A DNA stretch of 64,000 nt from contig NZ_MVOL01000001.1 of the NCBI RefSeq assembly GCF_002018875.1, positions 702,222-766,221 of the forward strand. The letters are read 5' to 3'. The DNA comes from Pseudomonas sp. MF4836 (GTDB lineage Bacteria > Pseudomonadota > Gammaproteobacteria > Pseudomonadales > Pseudomonadaceae). The notes under the pieces were generated by a model. The model had not been told where the DNA came from. It saw only the letters and a program-made list of their open reading frames with translations, and did not search any database. This document shows positions 9,309-17,498 of this stretch, one piece after another (position 1 is the first letter of the stretch; every line of letters starts with the position of its first letter). The translations under genes were made by a program, and so were the position numbers.

Positions 9309-10397
9309 TCAATCCAGGTTGCGGTGATAAGACAGCGCTTCACTGTGACGGGCACTGGCGCGACCCACCGAGACGCCGCAGCCACGGATCACCGCGCCGG
9401 CAGTGTCCAGCAGCGACATGCCGATCACGACGGCCATCGCCGCCAGGCGCCGTACGCCGTGCACGGGCGGCAGGTCCTGGTGATTCAGCGCTCGCAGGCT
9501 GTAGCCCAGGCGCCCGGCCATCACGCACAAGGGGCCGATCGGCCCGCTGCGTCCCAGCCATTGCAGCCAGCTCGGCATATAGGCGCGTACCAGGTAGGGG
9601 GTGAGGTCGACGCTGTCGCCGCCCCGTAGCCAGCGCAGCTTGATCACTTCGCCCTGGCTGTCGGGCAGGCGGTGTTCGGTGTGCGCCCGCGGCGCATAAG
9701 CCACCGCCACGCCTGCGGCCTGCATGCGCAAGCCCATGACCTGGCAGTGGGCGCGGTACACGCCATCGAGGGGCTCGTAGCGGTGCTGCTCGAAAGTGTC
9801 ACAGCGAAAGGCCACGTTGTTGGCGTAGAAATTACGCGTGGCGCCGCTGCGCAGCGGGCTGGGGAAGTACATGAAGTCGATGGAGGTCAGTGCGCTGCCG
9901 GTGATGCTCGGCGCGTAACTGGTGCGCCCGGCCACCGCGACCGGTGCGTCGGGCTCGGTGAAGGGCAGAAGCAATTGTTGCAGCCAGTCGACGCAGGGCA
10001 GGCAATCGGCATCGGCGAACACCACGTACTGGCAGCGCGCCTGGTCGACACCGTCGAAGCCGACATTCTTCGCGTCGTAGTAGCCGGTGCGGGCATCGAT
10101 CTCGACGAAGTCCAGGGGCCGTCCGGCCAGGACGCACAGCGCCTGGCGCGCCTGCGGGTCGAGGCCGTCGTGGGTGATGACCCACTGCGCCAGGGACAAG
10201 GGAGAGACACTCTGCTGGGCAAACCGGGCGAGCAGGCGCTTGAGGCTGTTCAGGGCCTCCACGGCATCTTTGCCACCGCGTAGGTTGTTGGTTTCCAGGA
10301 CCAGCGCGGTCGTGGCGGCGATGTCGGCCAGGCGTTGCTGCATGCCGTCGCCGTGGGGCGGCGTCGACATCCCGGCTGTCGTTTCTTGGCTATCCAT
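9309..10397 (-). CDS. Family 2 glycosyltransferase
   Basis: A 362-residue protein with a GT2-like GT-A core: ALVLETNNLRGG near the N-terminus, a DXD-type metal site in YVVFADADCLPCVDWLQQ, and a C-terminal hydrophobic segment around LAAMAVVIGMSLLDTAGAVI that could anchor it to the membrane. It is the first gene of the minus-strand operon. The start is less certain than for the other operon genes: ATG at 10397 is preferred over an ATG 28 codons upstream because the extra residues look non-coding, but the ribosome site is weak. Sugar and acceptor are unknown. Confidence 0.75.
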   Translation of the reverse strand: MDSQETTAGMSTPPHGDGMQQRLADIAATTALVLETNNLRGGKDAVEALNSLKRLLARFAQQSVSPLSLAQWVITHDGLDPQARQALCVLAGRPLDFVEIDARTGYYDAKNVGFDGVDQARCQYVVFADADCLPCVDWLQQLLLPFTEPDAPVAVAGRTSYAPSITGSALTSIDFMYFPSPLRSGATRNFYANNVAFRCDTFEQHRYEPLDGVYRAHCQVMGLRMQAAGVAVAYAPRAHTEHRLPDSQGEVIKLRWLRGGDSVDLTPYLVRAYMPSWLQWLGRSGPIGPLCVMAGRLGYSLRALNHQDLPPVHGVRRLAAMAVVIGMSLLDTAGAVIRGCGVSVGRASARHSEALSYHRNLD

Positions 10398-10495
10398 TTC
10401 GGGCGTATCTCTGAAAAAAGCGGGGCTGCCGGCCGGCCTGATATGCAGTCGTTCCAGCAACTCGGGGTGTCGCGGGCGCAATCACAGCATTATCC

Positions 10496-10509
10496 TTGAA
10501 AATATTCAA
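10496..10509. promoter_or_regulatory. Palindrome in the divergent promoter region of the glycan operon
   Basis: TTGAA at 10496-10500 and TTCAA at 10505-10509 form a perfect AT-rich dyad around AATA, between the divergent starts at 10397 and 10536. It is the only obvious symmetric element here and could be an operator. No regulator gene is adjacent. Confidence 0.25.
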
Positions 10510-10535
10510 ACACTGACTGTGACCGGACATTGCCC

Positions 10536-11006
10536 ATGCCCCCGCCGATCGACCTTCCCGAGACCCTTCGCCCCTTGTTCGTGGCCGCGGGCTGGCCGGC
10601 CACCCACACTGAACCGCTGCCGGATTTCGTTCCGCCCTGGCACCCGGCCACAGCCCTGCTCCAACAGCTCGCCGGCCTGCAGGTGGGCACCTGTGACACA
10701 GGCGAAGAGTGCGCCACCAGCGATGTCGTCTTTGGCACCTTCGAGCACCTGCATGGGGACGAAGACTTTCTGGCCTGGCAACAACGCCTGGGCAGCACCC
10801 TGGTCAGCATCGCCGAAGTCCATCACGGCCACGGCGCGCTGTTGATGGACGAACAGGGCCGCTGCTACGTCTTGAGCATCATTCATGACGGGTTCTGGCT
10901 ACAGGGCCGGACCTTTGCCCAGGCCGTTGAAACCCTGGTGTTCGGGCGCAAGGCCGGTGCGCAGGTGGCGCTGGCCACGCCCGGCGCCGTGCCCGCCATC
11001 CCTTGA
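10536..11006 (+). CDS. SUKH-3-like immunity protein
   Basis: A 156-residue acidic soluble protein resembling the SUKH-3 group of the SMI1/KNR4 superfamily. The diagnostic region runs from TFEHLHGDEDFLAWQQRLG through a strand-rich core (GALLMDEQGRCYVLS) to a helix FAQAVETLVFG. SUKH proteins commonly neutralise secreted polymorphic toxins, but no toxin gene lies beside this one. The ATG at 10536 is used; a TTG two codons upstream is equally possible, as neither has a clear ribosome site. It may be an orphan immunity gene. Confidence 0.65.
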   Translation: MPPPIDLPETLRPLFVAAGWPATHTEPLPDFVPPWHPATALLQQLAGLQVGTCDTGEECATSDVVFGTFEHLHGDEDFLAWQQRLGSTLVSIAEVHHGHGALLMDEQGRCYVLSIIHDGFWLQGRTFAQAVETLVFGRKAGAQVALATPGAVPAIP

Positions 11007-11055
11007 ACCCTGAGCACTAAGAGGCGACGGCCCATGGCACGGTGCAGGCCGTGGC

Positions 11056-11199
11056 ATGGGCGTGCCGTTCCTGATGGCCGAGTCGGAGATGTTCGCCAGC
11101 GTGCCCATGGCGGTCGGCCGGAGGGTTTATCACGACCCGGCCAACCGCTGGCTGGAGGCCTTCATTCGCTTGCCGGGGGATTTTGCGCCCCTGGAGTGA
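11056..11199 (+). CDS. Small unrecognised ORF after the SUKH-3 gene, possibly a remnant
   Basis: A 47-codon frame opens with MGVPFLMAESEMFASVPMAV and ends in a plausible folded-protein stretch (RRVYHDPANRWLEAFIRLPG). It is in a different frame from the preceding SUKH-3-like gene, has no clear ribosome site, and its frame is open upstream only to a stop at 11011. It looks more like the tail of a decayed gene than a functional one. No family was recognised. Confidence 0.28.
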   Translation: MGVPFLMAESEMFASVPMAVGRRVYHDPANRWLEAFIRLPGDFAPLE

Positions 11200-11276
11200 A
11201 GGCCGCATTCCGGTGGAACCCCGGTGCGCGCGGCGGGTTCTGACCTAGTACCTGCCAGAACAAAAGGGATGCACCT

Positions 11277-11708
11277 ATGGGCCGCGCGATCAGTGCCAGT
11301 GACCTGGGTATCGACTTGCAGCCGGGGGCTGAACCGGCGTTGTTCTGCTGGTTGATCGCCAGCTTCCTGATGGGCAAGCGCATCCAGGCCGATATCGCAG
11401 CCCGGGCCTACCGGGTGATCGTGCAGCAGCATGGGCGCGATACCCCGCGCAAACTGGCCGCGTGCAGCCATCGCGAGCTGGTGCGGATGCTCGGCGAGGC
11501 GCATTACGTGCGCTATGACGAAAGCACCGCGCAGCGCCTGTCGAGTCTGTGTCAGGCGTTGCTCGATGAGTATTCGGGCCAGGTCGGCGAGATCCGGGCC
11601 GCCAGCCTCGACCGCAAGGCCTTCGAGCAGCGGCTGCTGGCGTTTGCCGGGGTCGGACCGAAGACCGTCGAGATCTTTATGCGCGATGCCGCTGCGGTGC
11701 TCTTTTGA
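11277..11708 (+). CDS. Small helix-hairpin-helix protein, DNA-glycosylase-like fold
   Basis: A 143-residue protein whose C-terminus carries an HhH-like element, FAGVGPKTVEIFMRDA, as in the HhH-GPD superfamily. The catalytic aspartate segment and Fe-S cysteines of endonuclease III are absent, and the protein is shorter than a full glycosylase (about 210 residues). It may bind DNA without base-excision activity. The last codons overlap the TTG start of the DUF72 gene, so the two are probably co-translated. Confidence 0.6.
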   Translation: MGRAISASDLGIDLQPGAEPALFCWLIASFLMGKRIQADIAARAYRVIVQQHGRDTPRKLAACSHRELVRMLGEAHYVRYDESTAQRLSSLCQALLDEYSGQVGEIRAASLDRKAFEQRLLAFAGVGPKTVEIFMRDAAAVLF

Positions 11709-12445
11709 ACGCCCCGATCGCCAGGCCGGCGCTGGCAATCGGCTGCGCCGGTTGGAGCCTGCCCCGTGAGCATTGGCCGCGCTTTCCCACCCAGGGCAGC
11801 CAGTTGCAGCGCTATGCCACGCAGCTTTCTGCGGTGGAGATCAACAGCTCGTTCTACCGCCCCCATCGTCCGCAAACCTACCTGCGCTGGGGGCAGTCAG
11901 TGACGCCGGGGTTTGCCTTCTCGGTCAAGCTGGCGAAGCAGATAACCCATGTGCAGCGCTTGCAGGCCTGTGACGGGCTGCTCGACGAATTCCTCGGCCA
12001 GTGCCTGCAATTGGGGGCCGCCATGGGCTGCCTGCTGGTGCAATTGCCGCCATCCCTGAGTTACGACGAGGCCACGGCCCGAGGGTTTTTCGAGGCCTTG
12101 CGCCAGCGCTATGCCGGGCCGGTGGCGCTGGAACCGCGCCATGCCAGCTGGCTTCACGCCCAGGCCTTGCTGGTTGAATTGCAGATCGCCCAGGTCGCGG
12201 CCGACCCGTCGCCGATTGCCGGCGGTGATCAGCCCCGGGGCTGGTCGGGCCTGCAGTATTGGCGCTGGCATGGCTCGCCGCGGATCTATCACAGTGCCTA
12301 CTCCCACAGCCGCTTGCAGGCACTGGCGGATGAGGTGCGGCGCGCACGTGCGGCGCAGATCCCGACCTGGTGCATCTTCGACAACACGGCCAGCGGCCAT
12401 GCCGTCGAGGATGCCTTGACCCTGCAACAGCTGTTGCAGGCCTAG
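11705..12445 (+). CDS. DUF72 family protein
   Basis: A 246-residue protein with the TIM-barrel-like features of DUF72 (YecE): IGCAGWSLPREHWPRF at the start, VEINSSFYRP, FAFSVKLAKQITH, ALEPRHASW, and the C-terminal TWCIFDNTASGHA. The biochemical role of the family is not established. Translation starts at a TTG (11705) overlapping the stop of the HhH gene, so the two form a coupled pair. Its stop overlaps the stop of the convergent LysR gene by three bases. Confidence 0.85.
   Translation: MNAPIARPALAIGCAGWSLPREHWPRFPTQGSQLQRYATQLSAVEINSSFYRPHRPQTYLRWGQSVTPGFAFSVKLAKQITHVQRLQACDGLLDEFLGQCLQLGAAMGCLLVQLPPSLSYDEATARGFFEALRQRYAGPVALEPRHASWLHAQALLVELQIAQVAADPSPIAGGDQPRGWSGLQYWRWHGSPRIYHSAYSHSRLQALADEVRRARAAQIPTWCIFDNTASGHAVEDALTLQQLLQA
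12421..12440. repeat. Perfect 20-bp palindrome at the DUF72 3' end
   Basis: CCTGCAACAG is followed immediately by its reverse complement CTGTTGCAGG, inside the last codons of the DUF72 gene and directly before two overlapping convergent stops. It could form a hairpin for either transcript, or arise from the repeated Leu-Gln codons. Confidence 0.5.
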
Positions 12446-13326
12446 GCAGTGAACAGCAACTCCTGCAGCAGGCTGAACACCGTGGTCTTGACTGCGCTGT
12501 CGAGGTCGACCCAGGCCAGGCCGGTGGTGGCGCGGTAGCTGCCCAGGTCCAGGGGTCTGGCAATGACATTGGCCGGCAGCGCACGCCCGGCGTTGGCTGG
12601 CAGCAGGCCGACCCCAAGCCCGGCCGACACCAGGGCCAGCATGGTGGTGAATTCGCCCAGCTCCGAGGCGATTTGCAACTGCGCGCCCTGGCGCTCCAGC
12701 GCCTGCAGCAGCCCATCGTAAAACCCTGGCGCGTAACGCCGGGCCAGGATCAGCAGCGGTAGCTGCACCAGGTCCGTGGGATGCAGGCTGCTGCTGGAGG
12801 CCAGGGGATGGTCACCGGGCAGAGCGACGATAAAACTTTCCTGCAGCACCTCACGGGTCTGGATCCCGGGGATGATCGCTGGCAAGCGCATCAGGCCGAA
12901 ATCCAGTTGGGCATTTTTCAGCGCCGTGGCCTGGTCCGGGCCGGGCATGTCCTTGAGCTCCAGTTCGATCCGCGGGAAGCGCTCATGCAGAGTCCGGATC
13001 AGGTCAGGCAGCAGTTGGGGCAGCACCGAGGAAATAAACCCCAGGCGCACCCGGCCGATTTCCCCCCGCCCGGAGGCCCGGGCCACGTCGGCGGCATGGG
13101 CGGCCTGGTGCAGGGTGGCGCGCGCCTCGGGCAGGAAGATCGTCCCGACCTGAGTCAGCGCCACCGAGTGTCGGTTGCGCTCGAACAGACGCACCCCCAG
13201 CTCTTCCTCCAGCAGCTTGATCTGCATGCTCAGTGCCGGCTGCACGATGGACAGGCGCTGGGCCGCGCGACCGAAGTGCAGCTCCTGGGCCAGGGTCACG
13301 AAGGCGCGCAAATGTTTGATTTCCAC
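12442..13326 (-). CDS. LysR-family regulator, divergent from the SDR/MFS unit
   Basis: A 294-residue LysR protein with an N-terminal winged helix (EIKHLRAFVTLAQELHFGRA, then QPALSMQIKLLEEELGVRLF) and a type 2 periplasmic-binding-like effector domain. The GTG at 13326 is chosen because it places the HTH at the usual distance from the N-terminus; the longer frame upstream reads out of the divergent gene. It faces the SDR gene across about 150 bases, the classic arrangement for a regulator of that operon, and probably senses a sugar acid or its metabolite. Confidence 0.85.
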   Translation of the reverse strand: MEIKHLRAFVTLAQELHFGRAAQRLSIVQPALSMQIKLLEEELGVRLFERNRHSVALTQVGTIFLPEARATLHQAAHAADVARASGRGEIGRVRLGFISSVLPQLLPDLIRTLHERFPRIELELKDMPGPDQATALKNAQLDFGLMRLPAIIPGIQTREVLQESFIVALPGDHPLASSSSLHPTDLVQLPLLILARRYAPGFYDGLLQALERQGAQLQIASELGEFTTMLALVSAGLGVGLLPANAGRALPANVIARPLDLGSYRATTGLAWVDLDSAVKTTVFSLLQELLFTA

Positions 13327-13477
13327 GGGGTGGCTCCGGGGCTGGATAGGGTCTGGGGTGGTGATCATAAATTTTGATGACCAGATCAGCAATGACGATT
13401 GGACGTTGCCTGTGCCCTGGGGTGAACTGGCGCCCAAGGCCTGCAGCACAATAAACGGCCGCTTTACGGAGAACAGC

Positions 13478-14251
13478 ATGTCATTCAGCACCAGCAGCTT
13501 CCTGCTTGAAGGCCGCACGGCCCTGATCACCGGTTCCGGCAAGGGCATCGGCCTGGAGCTGGCCCGGGGCCTGGGCGCCGCCGGCGCCAGGGTGGTGATC
13601 AACGATCGTAATAGAGACAAGGCTGAGTCTATTGCCAGTCTGTTGCGCGACGAAGGGCTTGAGGTCGAGATCGCGGTATTCGATGTCACCGACCGCGCGC
13701 AGTTGTTCGAGGCCATCGACGCTTTCGAGGCGCAGTACGGGGCCATCGATATCCTGGTCAACAACGCCGGGATCCAGCGCCGCGCGCCGCTGGAGGATTT
13801 CGCTGCCAATGACTGGCACGAGCTGATGCGGGTCAATCTCGACGGCGTGTTCCATGTCTCCCAGGCGGTGGCGCGGCATATGATCGGTCGCGGTCGCGGC
13901 AAGATCATCAATATCTGCTCCGTGCAAAGCGAACTGGCGCGCCCGACCATCGCCCCCTACGCCGCGTCCAAGGGCGCGGTGAAGATGCTGACCAAAGGCA
14001 TGTGCGCCGAATGGGCACGCCACGGGATCCAGGCCAATGGCCTGGCGCCGGGCTACTTCGCGACCCAGATGAACCAGGCGCTGGTGGACAACCAGGCGTT
14101 TTCCCAATGGCTGTGCCAGCGCACGCCGTCCGGGCGCTGGGGGCGGGTCGAGGAGCTGTGCGGCACCGCGGTGTTCCTGGCCTCCGCGGCGTCCGACTTC
14201 ATCAACGGACAAACCATTTTTGTCGACGGCGGCCTGACCAGCGTCGTGTGA
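13478..14251 (+). CDS. SDR dehydrogenase, gluconate 5-dehydrogenase-like
   Basis: A 257-residue classical short-chain dehydrogenase. It has the cofactor motif TGSGKGIG, the NNAG motif, and catalytic YAASK (Y-x-x-x-K), and ends with the usual INGQTIFVDGGLTSVV. The overall pattern is closest to gluconate 5-dehydrogenase/IdnO, which oxidises or reduces the 5-position of aldonates with NAD(P)H. The start at 13478 follows CGGAGA; the longer upstream frame is non-coding. It is transcribed with the MFS transporter downstream, pointing to use of a hexonate or related sugar acid. Substrate inferred. Confidence 0.82.
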   Translation: MSFSTSSFLLEGRTALITGSGKGIGLELARGLGAAGARVVINDRNRDKAESIASLLRDEGLEVEIAVFDVTDRAQLFEAIDAFEAQYGAIDILVNNAGIQRRAPLEDFAANDWHELMRVNLDGVFHVSQAVARHMIGRGRGKIINICSVQSELARPTIAPYAASKGAVKMLTKGMCAEWARHGIQANGLAPGYFATQMNQALVDNQAFSQWLCQRTPSGRWGRVEELCGTAVFLASAASDFINGQTIFVDGGLTSVV

Positions 14252-14294
14252 AACCGAACTGCGTACCTGAAAAAAACAACAACAGGGGACACCC

Positions 14295-15587
14295 ATGAGC
14301 ACACTCAAATCCCGGTCACTGCCGCTGCCGGCCATTAGCGGCGAGGCGTCCACGGCCTTCGCGCCGAAACGCTGGCTGTACCTGATTCCACTGATTTTCA
14401 TCACCTACAGCCTGGCCTACCTGGATCGGGCCAACTACGGCTTCGCCAGCGCCGTGGGCATCGAGCAGGACCTGGGCATCAGCAAGAGCACGTCGTCGCT
14501 GATCGGCGCGCTGTTTTTCCTCGGCTACTTTTTCTTCCAGGTGCCGGGGGCCATCTACGCGCAGAAATACAGCGTGCGCAAACTGGTGTTCTGCAGCCTG
14601 ATCCTGTGGGGCGTCTGCGCCATGGCCACCGGGCTGGTGACCAATATCCCGATGCTGATGGTAATCCGCGTCTCCCTGGGTATCGTTGAAGCCGCGGTAA
14701 TGCCGGCGATGCTGATCTTCATCAGCAACTGGTTCACCCGCAAGGAACGTTCCCGGGCCAATACCTTCCTGGTGCTGGGCAACCCGGTCACCGTGCTGTG
14801 GATGTCGGTGCTCTCGGGCTACCTGATCCAGGCCTGGGGCTGGCGTGAAATGTTCATCATCGAAGGTGCTCCGGCGGTGCTCTGGGCCTTTGTCTGGTGG
14901 CGCATGGCGCGGGACAAACCGGAGCAGGTCGACTGGCTGAGCCGCGAGGAAAAGACCCAACTGGCCGCGACCCTGGCCAGTGAGCAGCAAGGCCTGAAGG
15001 CCGTGCGCAACTATCGCCAGGCCTTTACCAGCCCGGTGGTGATCCAGCTGTGCTGTGTGCATGCACTGTGGAGCATCGGGGTCTACGGCTTCATCATGTG
15101 GCTGCCGACCATCATCAAGCAGGCGGCGGCCGCCGATATCGTCACCGTCGGCTGGCTGAGCGCGGTGCCCTATGTCGCGGCTGTGGCGGCGATGCTGGTG
15201 GTGTCCTGGGCCTCGGACAAATCCCAGCAACGCAAACATTTCATCTGGCCGCTGCTGGCGCTGGGGGCCTTGGCGTTTTTCTGCTCGTACCTGCTGGGCT
15301 CGACCCACTTCTGGCTGTCGTTCGCCCTGCTGAGCATTGCCGGCGCGGCGCTGTACGCACCCTACGGGCCCTTTTTCGCGCTGATCCCGGAGATCATCCC
15401 GGCCAACGTGTTCGGCGGTGCCATTGGCCTGATCAATGCCTGCGGTGCCCTGGGGGCCTTTATCGGTTCGTGGATCGTCGGCCACCTGATCGGCCTCACC
15501 GGCAACCCGGGGGCGGCCTACATCTTCATGACCGTTGGCGTGCTGTCCTCGGCGCTGCTGATGGCCTGGGTCAAGGTCCGGCGCTGA
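14295..15587 (+). CDS. MFS transporter, anion:cation symporter (hexuronate/galactonate) family
   Basis: A 430-residue, 12-span major facilitator protein. The first loop has the ACS-family signature YLDRANYGFASAVGIEQDLG, typical of importers of glucarate, galactonate and other sugar acids. AGGGG precedes the ATG. It lies 43 bases downstream of the SDR gene and is probably in the same transcript, serving as the uptake step for the acid that the SDR acts on. Confidence 0.85.
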   Translation: MSTLKSRSLPLPAISGEASTAFAPKRWLYLIPLIFITYSLAYLDRANYGFASAVGIEQDLGISKSTSSLIGALFFLGYFFFQVPGAIYAQKYSVRKLVFCSLILWGVCAMATGLVTNIPMLMVIRVSLGIVEAAVMPAMLIFISNWFTRKERSRANTFLVLGNPVTVLWMSVLSGYLIQAWGWREMFIIEGAPAVLWAFVWWRMARDKPEQVDWLSREEKTQLAATLASEQQGLKAVRNYRQAFTSPVVIQLCCVHALWSIGVYGFIMWLPTIIKQAAAADIVTVGWLSAVPYVAAVAAMLVVSWASDKSQQRKHFIWPLLALGALAFFCSYLLGSTHFWLSFALLSIAGAALYAPYGPFFALIPEIIPANVFGGAIGLINACGALGAFIGSWIVGHLIGLTGNPGAAYIFMTVGVLSSALLMAWVKVRR

Positions 15588-15595
15588 CCCCACCA

Positions 15596-15628
15596 CCGGG
15601 ATAACGGGCGCGCAGCCCGGTATCCCGG
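15596..15628. terminator. Strong hairpin between convergent genes
   Basis: CCGGGATAACGGGC (15596-15609) pairs with GCCCGGTATCCCGG (15615-15628) with one mismatch and a 5-base loop, in the 46-base space between the convergent MFS and solute-binding protein genes. It lacks a T-run, so it may be a Rho-assisted or bidirectional terminator. Confidence 0.5.
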
Positions 15629-15633
15629 TCGGC

Positions 15634-16605
15634 TTACTCGGCGTTGCCCAGGTCCACCACATGCTCAAGGATCACCGGTTGCTGGCGAATGATCTGCTTG
15701 CGCCAGTACCAGTCGGCAATGTGCTGGATCTGCTCCACCTGTTGCGCACCCACTGCCAGCAAGGGCGAGGTGTTGGTCGCGCCCAGTTGCCGAGCGACCT
15801 CTTCACCCTGGTTACCCATCTGCCTGGCCCAGATCCGACCCGCTTCCAGAGGGTGCTCGCGGGCCCAGCGGTTGCTGCGTTGCAGCACCTCCAGCACGGC
15901 TTTCACCACCTGGGGATGAGCCGCGAGGAAGTCCTGGCGGATAAAGTAGCCGGCGGCGTTCTCCGAACCCAGTTGCTGGCCGTTGATCAGCAGGCGCCCG
16001 CCGTAATTGTTTTGCGCCAGGGCCAGGTACGGGTCCCAGGTGGCCCAGGCGTCCACATGCCCGGAGGCAAACGCCGAGCTGCTGTCGGTGGGGCTCAGGT
16101 ACTGCTTGTGCACGCTGCCTTCATCGATGCCGGCGGTTTCCAGGGCGCGGGACAACAGGTACTCGCCGGTGCCGCCCCGGTTGACCGCGACGGTTTTGCC
16201 CGGCAGGTCGGCCAGGCTGTGAATCGGTGCCTGGTCCTTGACCACAATCCCTTCACCATTGGCCGGCATCGGCTGGTAGCCGAACATGCTCATCGGCATG
16301 CCCCCGGCAATCGCCGTGACAAAGGCGGTGGAGCTGCCGCTGGTGAGGTCCAGGGAGCCGCCATTGAGGGCTTCATAGGCCGGCGCCGCCGCCGGGAACG
16401 GCCCCAGCCAGCGGACCTTGACCGCAAGCCCGGCCAACTCTTTTTCCAGCTCGCCGGTGTCGCGTACCAGGGACAGGTCCGAAGGGCCACGCAGGTAACC
16501 GATGCGCAGTTCCAGTGGCTCGGCCTGGGCGTTGGCGCACAGCAGCCAGGCGCTCAGGCCGAGGCTGGCGAACAGCGCGATGGCGCTAGGGCTCGATGCT
16601 TTCAT
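15634..16605 (-). CDS. Periplasmic sulfonate/nitrate/taurine-type ABC substrate-binding protein
   Basis: A 323-residue SsuA/TauA-like type 2 binding protein with a signal peptide (residues 1 to about 28, ending NAQAE). Family features include LRIGYLRGPSDLSLV, the LTSGSSTAF ligand loop and DAWATWDPYLALA. It should capture an organosulfonate or similar anion in the periplasm. The start overlaps the preceding gene stop in an ATGA, and it is the last gene of the monooxygenase operon. No SsuB or SsuC homologue is present, so it needs a transporter encoded elsewhere or has another role. Confidence 0.83.
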   Translation of the reverse strand: MKASSPSAIALFASLGLSAWLLCANAQAEPLELRIGYLRGPSDLSLVRDTGELEKELAGLAVKVRWLGPFPAAAPAYEALNGGSLDLTSGSSTAFVTAIAGGMPMSMFGYQPMPANGEGIVVKDQAPIHSLADLPGKTVAVNRGGTGEYLLSRALETAGIDEGSVHKQYLSPTDSSSAFASGHVDAWATWDPYLALAQNNYGGRLLINGQQLGSENAAGYFIRQDFLAAHPQVVKAVLEVLQRSNRWAREHPLEAGRIWARQMGNQGEEVARQLGATNTSPLLAVGAQQVEQIQHIADWYWRKQIIRQQPVILEHVVDLGNAE

Positions 16606-17498
16606 GACAGCTCCGTGGACAGTGACAAGTCGCGGCCGAGGCTCGGTGGCAGGGCATTGTTCAGCAGCCCGGCACTGAACAGCAGGCGGGCCTGCTGGTC
16701 CTGCTCGTCAAGGATTGGCTGCCGGGCCGGCTCAATGCCCCAGGGGCGCTGACGCAGGCTGGCGGCCCAGGTGCTGGCGGCAACCTGTTGCGGGTGGCTG
16801 CCGGCCAGCAACTCGGCTGCCTGCTCGATATGCCCGGCGATCCAGCGGTCATTCTCGGCCAGGGCCTGGAACACCAACCGCGCCTGCTGCGGCTCGCGCT
16901 CGACCCAGGACCGGTTGGCCCAGAACAGCGAGCGATTGGGGATGAAGTCGCCGGCCTGGCCCAGGGCTCGCACCTGGCCGGTCTGCAACTGCTCGCTGAG
17001 CAGCGGGTCGAGGGCGGCCCAGGCCTGGACCCGACCTGCCTGCAGCGCGTGCTGGCCTTCGCGCCCGGGCAGGTCCAGCACCTCCACGGCCTGGTAGTCC
17101 AAGTGGTGGCTGTGCAGGGCCTGGGCCAGGAAGTGATCGGTGTAGGAACCCACGGTGCTGGCGATGCGGCTGCCCCGCAGCTGGTCGATGCGCTGCAGCG
17201 GGCTGTCGGCCAGCACCAGCAAGGCGCTGCTGGTCTGGCGCGAGGCCGAGGCGCCGACGTAGACCAGGTCGACCCCGGCGGCCCGGCTATAGAGCGGCGG
17301 TGTCGAGCCGGTGCCGACCCAGTCGACCTGGTCTTGTTGCAAGAGCCTGCCGCTGTCACGGCCTTCGGCGTAATCCAGCCAGTGCACGGCCCAGCCCCGG
17401 GCCTCGGCCAGTGCCTCCAGGTGCCGGCGCTGGCGCAGGATAAACAGCGACAGGTTCATCGGATGGCTGCCGATACGCAGGGTGTGGGCGCGGCTCAT
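16602..17498 (-). CDS. Second SsuA-like solute-binding domain protein, apparently without signal peptide
   Basis: A 298-residue protein with the same type 2 binding-protein fold as its neighbour (LRIGSHPMNLSLFILRQRRH, WVGTGSTPPLY, AWAALDPLLSEQL), but its N-terminus is polar and no export signal is visible. The start is fixed by an ATGA overlap with the upstream monooxygenase; the frame further upstream is a shadow of that gene. If cytoplasmic, it could present substrate to the monooxygenase or act as a sensor. It could also be the relic of a duplicated binding protein. Function not established. Confidence 0.7.
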   Translation of the reverse strand: MSRAHTLRIGSHPMNLSLFILRQRRHLEALAEARGWAVHWLDYAEGRDSGRLLQQDQVDWVGTGSTPPLYSRAAGVDLVYVGASASRQTSSALLVLADSPLQRIDQLRGSRIASTVGSYTDHFLAQALHSHHLDYQAVEVLDLPGREGQHALQAGRVQAWAALDPLLSEQLQTGQVRALGQAGDFIPNRSLFWANRSWVEREPQQARLVFQALAENDRWIAGHIEQAAELLAGSHPQQVAASTWAASLRQRPWGIEPARQPILDEQDQQARLLFSAGLLNNALPPSLGRDLSLSTELS

